Assembly (NCBI RefSeq): GCF_018873765.1 | Contig: NC_057922.1 | Span: 64,628,755-64,692,754, forward strand | Direction of reading: 5' to 3' | From: Telopea speciosissima | Taxonomy: Eukaryota > Streptophyta > Magnoliopsida > Proteales > Proteaceae | DNA length: 64,000 bases | In this document: in pieces, positions 47,030 through 58,000 of the stretch | Layout: the number at the start of each line of letters is the position of its first letter | Numbering within the stretch: the first letter of the stretch is position 1 | Notes under the pieces: model-generated | What the model saw: only the letters and a program-made list of their open reading frames with translations | Told to the model about the DNA's origin: nothing | Databases searched by the model: none | Position numbers and translations under genes: made by a program

Positions 47030-47262
47030 ATATGGGATCGGTCTTTATTGATTCTGATTCAAATCAGATTGGAATCAGTTGAAACCTAGAAGTTGGAATA
47101 AAAAAGACGAAAAAATCGACAAAAATGAAGATTCAAGTGCATTAGCCGATTCAAGAGAGGATTGCAGGAAGTCAAACGTAATCGGAATCACGGTCGATCA
47201 ATTCCAATTTGCATGGCCGATTCTCATCCGATCCAATTCTAAAATCATGCTAACCGCTCATG
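47030..47262. repeat. Dispersed repeat, copy 1 (pair with 52292-52612)
   Basis: Matching order of phrases with 52292-52612: ATTGATTCTGATTCAAAT, GGAATCA-TTG, AAGTGCA-TAG, GATTCAAGAGA, TGCAGGAAGTC, GTAAT-GGA, GTCGATC. Divergence is high, so both are old copies of an unclassified element. A small open frame in each (SALADSREDCRKSNVIGI versus SALVDSRDACRKSDVIGV) is conserved in reading, which is notable but short. Confidence 0.65.
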
Positions 47263-47957
47263 TATCTCTTTCTTTTGTTTCAATTGAAACGTTTTAAAAT
47301 TAAAGACACAAGGTAAACCTTGTTTCGTAAAATCGTGTTTTATATGTTTTTTATTCGTTTTGTTTCATTGGCACATAAAAATAGATCGGTGAATCCAAAC
47401 ACAATATTCCCTTTTTTGAATGCTAGTAGCACAAAAAAAACATCAAAAACAAGAAACAGGAACGTTACCAAACGCGACCAAAGTATCATCTTTTTTTTTT
47501 CTTATTTATTTATGACCTCTCTCTCTCTCTCTAACCCCCCGCCCCTTGAATCTCCATGGGCAAGAAGGTACCCTATTTATGAAGCTAAATAGAAGTTTTC
47601 CATAGAAAATTTTGAGAAATATCTCAATAATGAAGTAGCCATCGAGCACCACCATCTATGTGTAGATCTCTCTCCCAGCAGTCGTTGAGTCATCATAGAA
47701 ATCAAGTAACCAGTCTAATAGTAGTTTAAAAATTTATCAATTTTATCCAAAGCTTAAGATTTGATCATGAAAAGGGAAAGATTTTTAAAAGCGAAAGAGG
47801 GAATCCAACGAGTAATGGATTATAGCCCTTCCTTTTGTTTCCATTTTATTCATTAGGTTTATGTGTTTTTATTTTTTTCTTGCTTATGAATTAATAGCAG
47901 AGAAGAAATGTTGTCTTTTATAATGGTGGGGGTGTAGAAACAAAGACAGAACAGGAC

Positions 47958-48233
47958 ATAGGGCTGTAAACGGATCAGATTCGGCTCGGATAGTGCTATA
48001 TCCATATTCGCATCCGCATCCTATTAGCTATCGGACGGATTCGGATAGTACTAAATGGATACGGACACGGATACGGATCGGATATTTTATCCATTTACAT
48101 GTACATATAGCTTTTCGGATAGCTATAGCCTATCCATATCTGCATCCGTTTAGCTTTTGGATAGATTCAGATAGTGCTAAACAGATACGGACACGGATAC
48201 GGAAAACGGATTTCGGCCATTTACACCCCTCGT
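47958..48233. mobile_element. Probable hAT-like MITE (GGGCTGTAAACGG terminus)
   Basis: The element begins AGGGCTGTAAACGGATCAG and ends CGGCCATTTACACCCCT, with repeated GGATACGGACACGGATACGG words inside. It is related in style to 23888-24329. No clear 8-bp duplication is visible, so the borders are approximate. Confidence 0.6.
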
Positions 48234-48284
48234 CGGGACAGCGAGAGGTGGGGGCTGTATGTAGAGTAGCCCGGCAATAGGGTT

Positions 48285-48319
<35 letters not shown>

Positions 48320-48779
48320 CTAACACATGTGATCCAACTTATATTAGAAGATTTGCATAATAATGATCATTGTTCTGCTATATTTAGTTTCATAATTGAT
48401 CTATATTGTTCTTGGAAAATTAAACTGCTCTCAAGTTAGAAAAAAAAACCACACTTGTTATATAATAAGTTTGATTGGTCAAGTGATTGTATTCTTACAT
48501 GATAATTTTTATATTAGGTAGAACATAAAACCATCTTTCCAACAACTCTAAGATTGCTCAAATCTGATTTACACTGACAGAGTTATGTTATGATCAAACT
48601 TTATTTGGTGTATGTGAATGTTGTTCAAATCGTTCTGAATGAAAATAATTTTTAAATATAAAAAAATAAGGGGTAATTTGTTTATTTAAGAAAAATATCT
48701 TAAGCAAATGAAATCATATACTTAAATGATGTTAAGCTGAAGCATTCCCATTTAACTAACATCATTTAATGTTTCCCTC

Positions 48780-49306
48780 ATGACAACCGCCCTCCTGAGA
48801 TTTGTCAAATTAAATTCAGATGCATCGCTCTCTGGAGATGCTACTTTTGGAGGCATTGGTTTCCTGATTCGCGATGAAAAGGGTTTCCCTTTATTAGCTG
48901 CTTGTGATAAAGTTTTTTTCAATATTCCGTTCCTAGGTGAAGTTATTGGAGTTCATATGGGTCTATCTCAGGCTATATCAGCCGGTTATAGGAGGATTCA
49001 TGTTGAATCGGATAACTCTGAAATTATCAGATGCCTACAGGATGAGAGTCGAGTTATGTCTATTCTTGCAGTTCCAATCCTAAATGATATTAGGAATCTT
49101 TGCTTATCTTTTGATGTAAGCTCTTTTATCTGTATTCCAAAGCAAATCAACTCTATAGCTGATACCTTAGCTAGGAAGGCTCTGTCAGTAGCATGTATGA
49201 CAGTATGGCCTATTTCCACTCCCTGGTTGCTTATCCTTTGCGAGGGTGAAGCACTGGGTGGCTCATGCTTTTCTCATCAATAAATCCATTTTCTACCGAA
49301 AAAAAG
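48780..49306 (+). pseudogene. 5'-truncated LINE, RNase H domain and tail
   Basis: The frame KLNSDASLSGDATFGGIGFL, with a conserved acidic Glu in FLGEVIGVHMGLSQA and HVESDNSEII, then SIADTLARKAL, is the plant LINE-type RNase H (RVT_3) domain. It has the usual Asp, Glu, Asp catalytic pattern. After the stop come CAATAAATCC and a short A-run near 49300, the usual LINE 3' end. All upstream domains are missing, so this is a typical 5'-truncated insertion. Confidence 0.82.
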
Positions 49307-49984
49307 AATGATGTTTAGCATAGATAAGGGATACTTCTAGAATTATTGAGAAGTAAGAGACCATTTTGATATTTTGCACTAATATCGGATAAATATCTCA
49401 TTGCGTCGTACTGAAGGAAAGAAACAAAACTCTCATTCTCCTCTTCTTCCTTCTTCATTTCCTCTCGATTCTTCTGAATCTATGCCCTACTATTCTCCAT
49501 TCAAAGCACTGAAAAAGATCTCCTTCGTCCCCCAACAGCAAGAAGAGCTAGGATTTGGTTCTTTAGAATTCAGTGTGTACAAGTTCCAAAGTTGATTTAA
49601 AGGATTTATCAGTGGATTTGTTATTATATTTGCAGTTGAGATCTAATTAGAAACTTTGAGATTGCCTGATGACGATGAGTAGTTAATCCACTTTCCATAA
49701 GGTTGTTTGTCAAAATCTAATCTATGTTCTACCCCTCCCCCCCCCCCCCCCAAAAAAAAAGGGGTTAATCTATGTGTTAAATATAAGTTTTGAGATTATG
49801 GAAATTGGTTGATCATATGTTTGGAAAACAAAATTAAGAGAATGATTTGTGTTGTGGTTTGTGTTATCACAAATTTGTACTTTGTATTTGTTGGAATCAT
49901 GAATATGTACATTGCAATTGTTTGGAATCAAGAATTTGATTGGTATAATTATGGAAAAGCTCAATGAGGATTTATTTGGAACTT
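49307..49984. other. Non-coding DNA
   Basis: AT-rich sequence with a C-homopolymer followed by an A-run at about 49735-49760. A short open frame near 49401-49595 has no recognisable domain. Nothing else is supported. Confidence 0.45.
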
Positions 49985-50345
49985 CAATCCATACGTCAGC
50001 TGAGAGTATACGGCCAGTGGGATTTAGAGCTCGCTAAGACATCAATGAGGGTATTTGGACCCCAGCCGAGACATCAGTTGTGGGTATATTTAGAACCATT
50101 TGTTTGGCAATGGGATTTGAACCTCATCTGATCAGTGAGGGTTTGTCTAGACCCCAACCAAGATGTCGGTTGTGGGTATATTTGGACCCATCTGTTCGAT
50201 GATGGGATTTGGATCCCATCTGAGATGTCATTTGGGGGTTAATTCTATATCTCAGCCGAGATTTCAGTTGAGGGTATATTTGAACCCTTGGACAAGTTAT
50301 ATATTTGAGCCCCATTTGATTCACCGATGAGGATTGTTTGGACCT
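49985..50345. repeat. Degenerate minisatellite, about 100-bp period
   Basis: Variants of ATTTGGACCCCAGCCGAGA, CATCAGTTGTGGGTATATTT and GATGGGATTTG recur in order about four times between 49985 and 50345. The spacing is irregular and the units are diverged. There is no coding sense across units. Confidence 0.7.
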
Positions 50346-50581
50346 CATTGAGTGTTTTCACATGTTTGGAAACTCTGGTGAAAAATGAATATATATGATT
50401 TGGACCTTTTTCCCTGATTGGAGTTGGAAATGATGTAAATCCTTATGGGGGATCAACAATGAAAACGCTAAAGGGTTGAGATGCGAAGAAGAGGATCCAA
50501 TGATAAATAAGATGCTAAGGCGTATGATAGCATTATATCACGCTAGTGTATACAACATTTTTTTTCTTTATTTATTTATGT

Positions 50582-50760
50582 GAAAATGTTTTTCAATGGG
50601 GGTGGGGGCGCAGGCAACGCCCAGACATAGTGGAGGGTGAAGTGACCACTCCGCCCCCCATGAAAGGCGGAAATCCCGCCCCCGAGATGTCAACACATGT
50701 GCTCTCATTAACTGCCATGCGCATGTGGCCCCTGCATTCGCCCACAAAAAACACTCTCCC
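50582..50760. mobile_element. GC-rich foldback element, copy c
   Basis: It begins TGAAAATGTTTTTCAATGGG and ends CCCACAAAAAACACTCTCCC, which are inverted with respect to each other. The centre (GAAGTGACCACTCCGCCCCCC) matches the spacer of copies a and b. TTTATTTATTTA runs flank both sides. It is more diverged than 23579-23719. Confidence 0.65.
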
Positions 50761-50784
50761 TTTATTTATTTATTTATTTATTTA

Positions 50785-50920
50785 TGGGAGATGGTTCTCT
50801 GAGCAAGCAAAGTACACTACACCTCCTCACATTGTGTTTTTAAATCATTGTTTTTTTTTTTTTCTAAATAATAACAACATGTGAGGAGTGCAGTGTATCT
50901 AGGCTCAGAGAGCCTTTTCT
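50785..50920. mobile_element. MITE with 40-bp inverted arms in TTTA repeats
   Basis: GGTTCTCTGAGC...CACTACACCTCCTCACAT (from 50793) pairs with ATGTGAGGAGTGCAGTG...GGCTCAGAGAGCC (to 50914). (TTTA)n tracts flank both sides, so the exact target duplication cannot be defined. Confidence 0.75.
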
Positions 50921-51043
50921 TTTATTTATTTATTTTTGCTAAATAATTGGAGCATGAGATTAATAAAGAGAAGATATAGAAGGGCTAAGAGAATCAGTTC
51001 GAGGTAGAATACTGCCTTAAACATCATTACATATATATAAGTA

Positions 51044-51213
51044 GGGAAACAATTTTCTGTACGGGAGTGTGGCCTACGCCAGCACTCTCATGTGTCTATC
51101 TCTCTCTTCCTTAAAACAAGGGGGCAGAGGTGTCTTTTCACATGGGGGAGGAGAGAGATAGACTCATGGGAGTACTGGTGTAGGCCACACTCCTGGACAG
51201 AAAACTTTTTCCC
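51044..51213. mobile_element. 170-bp Mutator-like MITE
   Basis: It begins GGGAAACAATTTTCTGTACG and ends GACAGAAAACTTTTTCCC. The inverted arms are about 65 bp and share GGAGTGTGGCC and ATAGACTCATG-type matches. A perfect 9-bp duplication, ATATAAGTA, flanks it at 51035-51043 and 51214-51222. It is non-coding. Confidence 0.88.
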
Positions 51214-51547
51214 ATATAAGTAAATAGAAAAGGAGGAGGTATAAACTCCCAAATGATAAAGAAACAGTGTCCAATATTAGAGGAGACCAAAGAGGGATTA
51301 AAATTTTGCTGAAATCCAAGTAGTAGGAATTTTCTTGTCGTCCGTACTTGGTCCAATCCCAGCCCACCACATGTATTGGGAAATTTATTGCAACATATGA
51401 ATGCCTAAAAGCAACAAATGGAGCTATACACGTGGTGAGTATTCATATGTTACAATAAATTGTCCAGTACACGTGACAAGCTAGGATTGGACCATGTACG
51501 GGCAACAAGAAAATACCTACTGCCCAATTTGCAACAAAATTTAACTG

Positions 51548-51955
51548 TTAAAGAGCCCGAGTTTGATTTCTTTGTTTGTAAGTGTGCCTAAACTCCACAA
51601 TAGGGATTCTAGAGGGCAGCTGAAAACAATCCAAAATTATGTCTGATCCACATTGGATCTCATGAAAATGGTGTCTTTTGATATTGATAATTAGGGAACA
51701 ATCACCTTCAAAATTGATATATTGATAACCTTTCTCCACAACAATATTGAGTGCTTGACTTACTACTAAAGCTTCAGCTACAAAAGCAAATTTGACTCCC
51801 ACAAACTCAACGAATCTAGAGATGAAGGTACTCAAATGATCACAAAAAATACCACCGACTCCCACCAATCCTGGAGATCCCAAACACGATCCATCGATGT
51901 TGACCTTGATAAAACCTATTGGAGGAGTTTGTGAAATTAAAATAGTACGCCACAT
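51548..51955 (-). pseudogene. LINE RNase H domain remnant
   Basis: On the minus strand, GFIKVNIDGSCLGSPGLVGV, FVAEALVVSQALN and INFEGDCSLII match the plant LINE RNase H fold (DGS, E in AEAL, D in GDCS). The frame ends in HTYKQRNQTRA, the conserved H...RN-x-x-A motif (usually HV-RE-N). No polymerase part is attached. This copy is unrelated in detail to that at 48780. Confidence 0.8.
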
Positions 51956-52291
51956 TCCATGACTATGTGCATATTATGAATTTGCCATATGTCGAATTTC
52001 ATACTCATATGTAATAAAGGGAAAATGTTTCCCATGGCGTCAGAGTGGAAACCACACCAATAAAAGGGCAAGGAGATAAAATTCGTTTAGTAAGGAGTCC
52101 AGATATTGATTGATGAGAAAGAGTGTTAATGTAGATCCCATAGGTCATTAGGTGAGATGACGTGTAGATTCCTTCCCACTCCACATCATGGGTTCTTTTT
52201 CCCATTAATCAAATTTTATCCCATATGTCAATGTATCCTTATATCTTTTAGTGGTTCCATGTATGTCTATGCACCTTCTTAAAGTCTTTGG

Positions 52292-52612
52292 ACATGGGAT
52301 TGATTTTCATCGATTTTGATTCAAATTAGATAGGAATCAATTGGAACCCTAGAAATTGGAATTGGGAAGAAGAAACAAAGACTTTCATAGACGTGTGATT
52401 TTACTGGCTAAAAGAGGTATATATATATATATATTTAATACTATCTTTCTTACTCAAAGAAGGGGGAAAATGGCAAAAAATAAAGATCCAAGTGCACTAG
52501 TTGATTCAAGAGATGCTTGCAGGAAGTCGGACGTAATTGGAGTAGAGGTCGATCGATTTCAGTTTGAATTGGCCAATTCCATATGATTCGATTTCTAACA
52601 CCATGCTAATTG
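52292..52612. repeat. Dispersed repeat, copy 2 (pair with 47030-47262)
   Basis: This is the diverged second copy of the element at 47030. It contains an (AT)n insertion at about 52419-52432 that the first copy lacks. See the first copy for shared phrases. Confidence 0.65.
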
Positions 52613-53722
52613 CCCATGTATTCTTTATGTCATTATTTATAATAACATATGATTCTATTTTTTAAGGATAGAGGACTTTAAATCAAGCTACCCCTAAGGA
52701 AGGATTCCTTGCACGACTTTACTATTTTTTTATTTTTATTTTTATGTAGACAAATGATGTGGCAATTTTGACTGTTTGATAGAGAAGACATAATCTAGAT
52801 TAGCCTCGCAAAAAATTTCATGCTCAAATTCAATAAAATACACTCATATATATTGACATGCATTCCTATGCACATCTATGATACTCCTCTCATTCTTGTG
52901 CATTCTCCCGTAGTCCTGAATTTTTTAAAACTCAATTTTGCCATTTGACAAACCTATTTGGGCTGAAATTTGACATTTGAATAGAGGACCTTAGGGTCTA
53001 CCTGCCCACAAAATTTAAAAAATCAGGGCCCCATTTGATCTCCCACATAGCATATATTTAGATCATGATGAAATGCTTCTTAGTTGTATCATCCAAGAAC
53101 CAAGAGCTTTTCTTTTTTTGGATCAAATTAATTAAGTGAAATTTAACATTTGAATAAAGGACCTTGGGGTCTACCTACCTACAAAAATTTTTAAATTGGG
53201 GCGGCATTAGACCTACCACATGGCATATAAATGGATCATGTTGAAAGGCTTCTTAATTGTATCATCCAAGAAAAGTTTTTCTTTCTTTTTTTTTTTTTTT
53301 GTAATAATTTTTTAATAGAAATGTTTATATCATATTTGGGCAAAGATTCTTTTAGACTATTAGTCTTGATAACCTTCTCAACAGAGAGTCCTTCATTTCT
53401 AGTCATGTGGATAAGTTGGTTTGATCAATTGACCATTGGATTAGTTATACATGTAACGAATTCCCCATAAACCAAAAAATTTCACCAAATTTCAGACTCA
53501 TATTTAATAAACAGTAAGGACACCTAATCAATGGGGACAAGCAAATGATATTTGTTCTATAGCGATCCATATATTGATTGAGGAGAGAGAATGTCTGTAT
53601 GTCCCATATGGGTCATTATACGAGAGGTTAGACAGATTCCTTCCCACTCCGACGTTGTAAAGATCCTTTTCCCCTTAATCATATTCTCTCCCATATATGT
53701 ATGGGACAGAGTTTCCCTTTAA
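52613..53722. other. Non-coding DNA with an internal duplication
   Basis: A block with GAAATTTGACATTTGAATAGAG, GGACCTT-GGGTCTACCT and GTATCATCCAAGAA appears at about 52970-53100 and again at 53138-53275 (period about 170 bp). A more distant relative is near 24395. Sequence at 53490-53700 resembles 51975-52215. These are old local duplications. No gene. Confidence 0.55.
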
Positions 53723-53730
53723 CCCATGGC

Positions 53731-53988
53731 CAAGGTTTTAGCTATTGGTACTCATATCATTCTTGGTTGATATTGATAACGATACCAATGTAGATCGGTT
53801 CTATCGGGCTAGATTGGACCATTTTACCCCTAAAACAACACCGATAACTTGATTTTTTTGGGACCATTTTACCCTCCCTTGTATTGATACCGCTACTACA
53901 ATATTGGTATCGTATCGGTATCGAATATCGACAATATCGATGCATATTGACCAATACAACTGATCTGATACCAATACCTTGGACCCTG
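53731..53988. mobile_element. 258-bp hAT-type MITE
   Basis: A perfect 8-bp duplication, CCCATGGC, lies at 53723-53730 and 53989-53996. The termini are CAAGGTTTTAGCTATTGGTA and (other strand) CAGGGTCCAAGGTATTGGTA. The interior has GATATTGATAACGATACC and GGTATCGTATCGGTATCG words. Non-coding. Confidence 0.85.
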
Positions 53989-54268
53989 CCCATGGCGTAG
54001 GAGGAATTCCTTCCCCATGGGAATTGATACTATCACATGACCACAAAAAAGGTAGTTTCCACTTTGTAGATAGAGGTGAGATTGTAATGATGATCCAAGA
54101 ATCTAATCATGAGGTCACTTAGCTATGGTAAATGAATTCTTCCTTCTCTAAGGTAGAAAGAAAACTTTAGCTTTTTCGAATGTATCCTTATATCTCTTAT
54201 ATCGTTTATTGGTCCACATATGTCCAAGCCACTATCTTAAAGTTATTTGGATTTTTTATTATGTAGAC

Positions 54269-54440
54269 GTTTTTTGCGGGGAGTGTAGCCCTTGCATATG
54301 TGGGGGGCCAATGAGAACACGTCTATTGGCATTATGGGGTGAATTTTCTGCCTTTCATTGGGGAGGGGGGTTGGACGGTCATTTCACCCCTATCTATGCT
54401 TGGATATGGGTGGTACACCCCTCCACAAAGAACTTTTCAC
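54269..54440. mobile_element. Diverged GC-rich foldback element, copy d
   Basis: GTTTTTTGCGGGGAGTGTAG at the left pairs loosely with TACACCCCTCCACAAAGAAC at the right. The centre has a GGTCATTTCACCCC block like the GTGACCAC spacer of the family. Its size and base composition agree with copies a to c. Confidence 0.45.
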
Positions 54441-55004
54441 TTTTTTTTTTAACTTTAGAAAAAAAAGAATACTACTTGATCACGTGCCTGATTGCATTGC
54501 TCTTGCGCCTAAGCATAGAAGCACGCAAAAGTACTACCTTATCCCCATGAAATAAAGAGTCAAAACTTTGACTTGTAGGCAAGTTGCATCCACCACATTC
54601 ACAAAACTCGATCCCATCTGATGTGCGAAGATGACAAGATATTGAACAAGCCGTTTTGAATAACTTTTGCCCTATTCAGATAATAAGAAAAAATTCTCCT
54701 ACTTTGGTAGTTTTGCTGGCTGTCATAGAGAGAACATCTGGCTGTGGTCTGGGTCCTAGACTATTCTCTCTCTCTCTCACTCATGCCAGCCTGGCTTTTT
54801 CCCTCCAACGTCCACTCTCACCACCTAAATGATATATACGTTTCTTTCGTTTCTCCTCTCGGCTACGTTGTTGTCTCGGAGAGAGCGAGAGAGAGAGGAG
54901 ACGAAGAAGGAGAAGGAGCTGCAGGGTGCAGCAGCAGTAGTGGCAGAAGCCCCAGAACCTGGGGAGCAACAACAGAAAACATTCTATTCGACTCTCGAAG
55001 CAAG
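54441..55004 (+). promoter_or_regulatory. Upstream region and 5' leader of MOB1-like gene
   Basis: CT-rich tracts at about 54765-54780 and a GA-rich, CpG-containing stretch at about 54880-55000 precede the start codon, as is usual for plant housekeeping-gene leaders. A GATATATAC motif near 54831 could be a TATA element, but I am not confident of it. Confidence 0.4.
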
Positions 55005-58000
55005 ATGAGCTTATTCGGCCTCGGCAGCAGGTACCACAGCTCTCTCTCTCTCTTTCTCTCTTTTCTTGTTTTTTTTTTTTTTTGTTTTTTGATTGGTTTT
55101 CCCTTTCTTTCTATGTTTACGCCCTTAAAATTTTTTTGCCTTCCTCACATGTTGATGATTGGGGAGTTTTTTTTCCCCTTTTAATGGATGGTTCTGTTTG
55201 TCTCACGCTGATCCTGAAACATTATTTTCTAATGAGGATCTGGAACTCCAATTTACATATTCTTTGTTCCTTTCCATACGTTTTCATGAATTGCGGTGGA
55301 AGGTGAGGGCTTTCCAGTGCTTCGTCTGTTTGAAATTCTAGAGTTTTGGGTGAGCGCTTGATAGGTGAATATACCAATCCATAAATAACAATAATAATTA
55401 AAAAAAAAAACACACAATTTTAATTGATCTGGTTGAAAATTTTCATGATCATTCATGCTTCTTCCAAAATCTTTTGCTTGATAAATTTTGTATACATTTA
55501 TTTCATTTAACATTCAAAATTCCTATTGGTTCATCTGCAAAAAAAAATTACAATTCGTTATTTTTATCTTCTTCAAGCTTTTGATGTTGGAGTAAGGTCT
55601 GGAATTTTTTCATACCCCAATTTGCTGTGGAGTATGGCACTCCGCTTCTTGTTTTTCCTGTTTGAAATGAAAGTATTGGTTTCCTGATCACCAAGGTGAT
55701 AACGAATACAAAATTTCAAGGTTTGGCTTTCTGCATTAGGTACTTAGCCAGGTAGTGAGTTGATAGTAGGATTTGTATTGAAAAAAGGTGGTTCTAGGAA
55801 ACCCTTTGCAAAGGCTGATGTGGTGTCTTAGGAGAAGTCGTTTTCGTTGTTGATATTTTCTGTTAAAGATTGTGGCCTCAATTGGGACTAACAAGGATTT
55901 CTGGCTCTGATGTTGTGAGAAGACTAAACCTGTCTGCTCTTCTTTTAAAGAGTCCAGATCTTGGTTTGTATCGACAAGTCTAGATTATGTAGCACTTTGG
56001 TTTTGGGATGAACATGCCTTTTAAATGTTTTTGGTTCTATTGGGATCAAAACTTTGGAGGAAGCGGTAGAGGCCACAAGTAAAGTTTCTGAAATGGCCTT
56101 ATTGCTGGAGGTTGGCAGGGAAGTGTCCTGTGAGACATAGTTATCTATTTGTAAAATCATCCATGGATCGGATATCTGGTTCTGAAAGGACAAATGGCAT
56201 TTTTTACTTTGAAGTGTGGAGGTTATTTGCCAGCTTACTTTGACAATTGATTTGATTCCGTTAACTTTGGGACTTTTACTTTCTGGATTGGGGTTTTAAA
56301 CCATGATGGTGTGAATGTTACTTTGCAGTTCTGTTAGTTGGCTTAATTGACTTGGTAAACATTGAAATGAACAAGGAAGGGTCCCACAATTTTGAGATTG
56401 TACATTAAGGCAAGTGGATTTCAACAATCGGATTCCTTGCCTTGATGGATGATGGATTATCATAGTTAAATTTTGAAGCCAAAGCTAGAATCATTAAGCT
56501 TGAAATATCAGCATGGTGATGACTAAGTAATGTAGTCCTAAATGGAGGATAGATCCACTAGGAGCCAAGTATCCAGGACCTGCTGAATGGCTAACTCGAT
56601 GGGGCAGAAATAATGTAAATTAGGGCAATTCTAGGGTTAGGTTATGAATTTGGAGATGGATCCTATATGGTATTAAAAGGCAGGTTTGGGGGAAGCTAAA
56701 TATGTAGGTTTGAATGATGTTTAACTAAAAATTTAAAATTCAGAAAACCTAGAAAAGGGTTTCGGGTTTTGGGAAATAGGAGAGTGATGAGTTTTAGGGT
56801 TTAGATGGGGATTTAGGACCAGGGCTTTGGATTGAGTATTCCAAGGGTTAAGGAGAAGATTCGGCCAAGGTTGGGTGGGGTTCTGATGGTTGGATATGGC
56901 TGGATGAAATTCTAGGGTTTTGGGGTTTTACAGAGATGAGGGGGAATTAGGGTTTTGGGTGTTAGGATGGGGCTGCAAGCTAGGTCGAGTGGAGGAGGAG
57001 ATAAGAAGGGGCTGTGGTTGGAATCTAATTGAATTTGGTTGGTGGAATTGGACTGGGCAGATTCTAGATGACCTAAGGTTTAATGGATATCGATTAGGGT
57101 TAGGTTGGAGGATTAAGAAGAAGAAGGAGAATGCTGAAACAGTAAATAACTTACTGGGATGAGGATCAGCAGTAGCTTGAAAGTTGATTGAATAAGACCT
57201 CCCGATCATGAACAGATGCAAGGAGTCGTAGGAGATCCACCTACCCTTCACCTTGATATGACTCACAAGGTTGTCTTGATATGACTCACAAGACTCACTC
57301 TCAAAAGAGATAACCAACAGCAGCAGCATAAACGATATTTTTTTAAAACTGAATTCTGTGGGGGAGCCTCCCACGTTTTCTATTAATAAAGGCCTAAGGG
57401 CCAAATCCTAATACAAACTAAATTCTTTCTCTCTTCCAAAATCGTGGAAGGAGTGTGAGACTAATAAAACACTTAAAATAAAAAGACCTATTTACCCTAA
57501 CAACTTAAAACAATTTTTTTTTTTTTGGTGGAAAAACAAAAACTTTACTAACTTAAGTAAACATAAAACTTACAGTCTCAGCTATATCGTCTGATGAGGA
57601 CTTAGTAATACGCGCATGTCTGGCTAGTCTATCTACCGGTGTGATAAAAGATCTATGTTGTTTAATAATACTTACAGAACGGAGGGATGAAATAAGGTGG
57701 GAGATATCAAACAACAAAGTAAAAAGATGATATGGCCAGTCACATGTAGTCGAATGCTCCAGCCAGTCTTTCATCTCCTGTGAATCCGTCCAGACAACTA
57801 CTTCTTTGCATTCCAGTGAAAGTGACCTTTGGAGCCCTGCTTGGAGTCCTCGCAGCTCCGCCTCCTGTCCTGACCCTACATTACCACAATTCATAGCAGA
57901 AGCATAGAAGGTGTTGTTATAACATATTAAGAAACCCCATCCCCCATATGCAGTTGACTGACAAAAGCTGCCATCGGAAATGATAATACATGTCTCCTCC

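Noticed and set aside
47958-48233. hAT assignment by target duplication
   Set aside because: The termini fit the family, but no matching octamers flank the element, so it is reported only as probable.
56920-57162. 80-residue Gly/Trp-rich protein
   Set aside because: It lies inside the AGGGTT-rich repeat module and its composition follows from that repeat.
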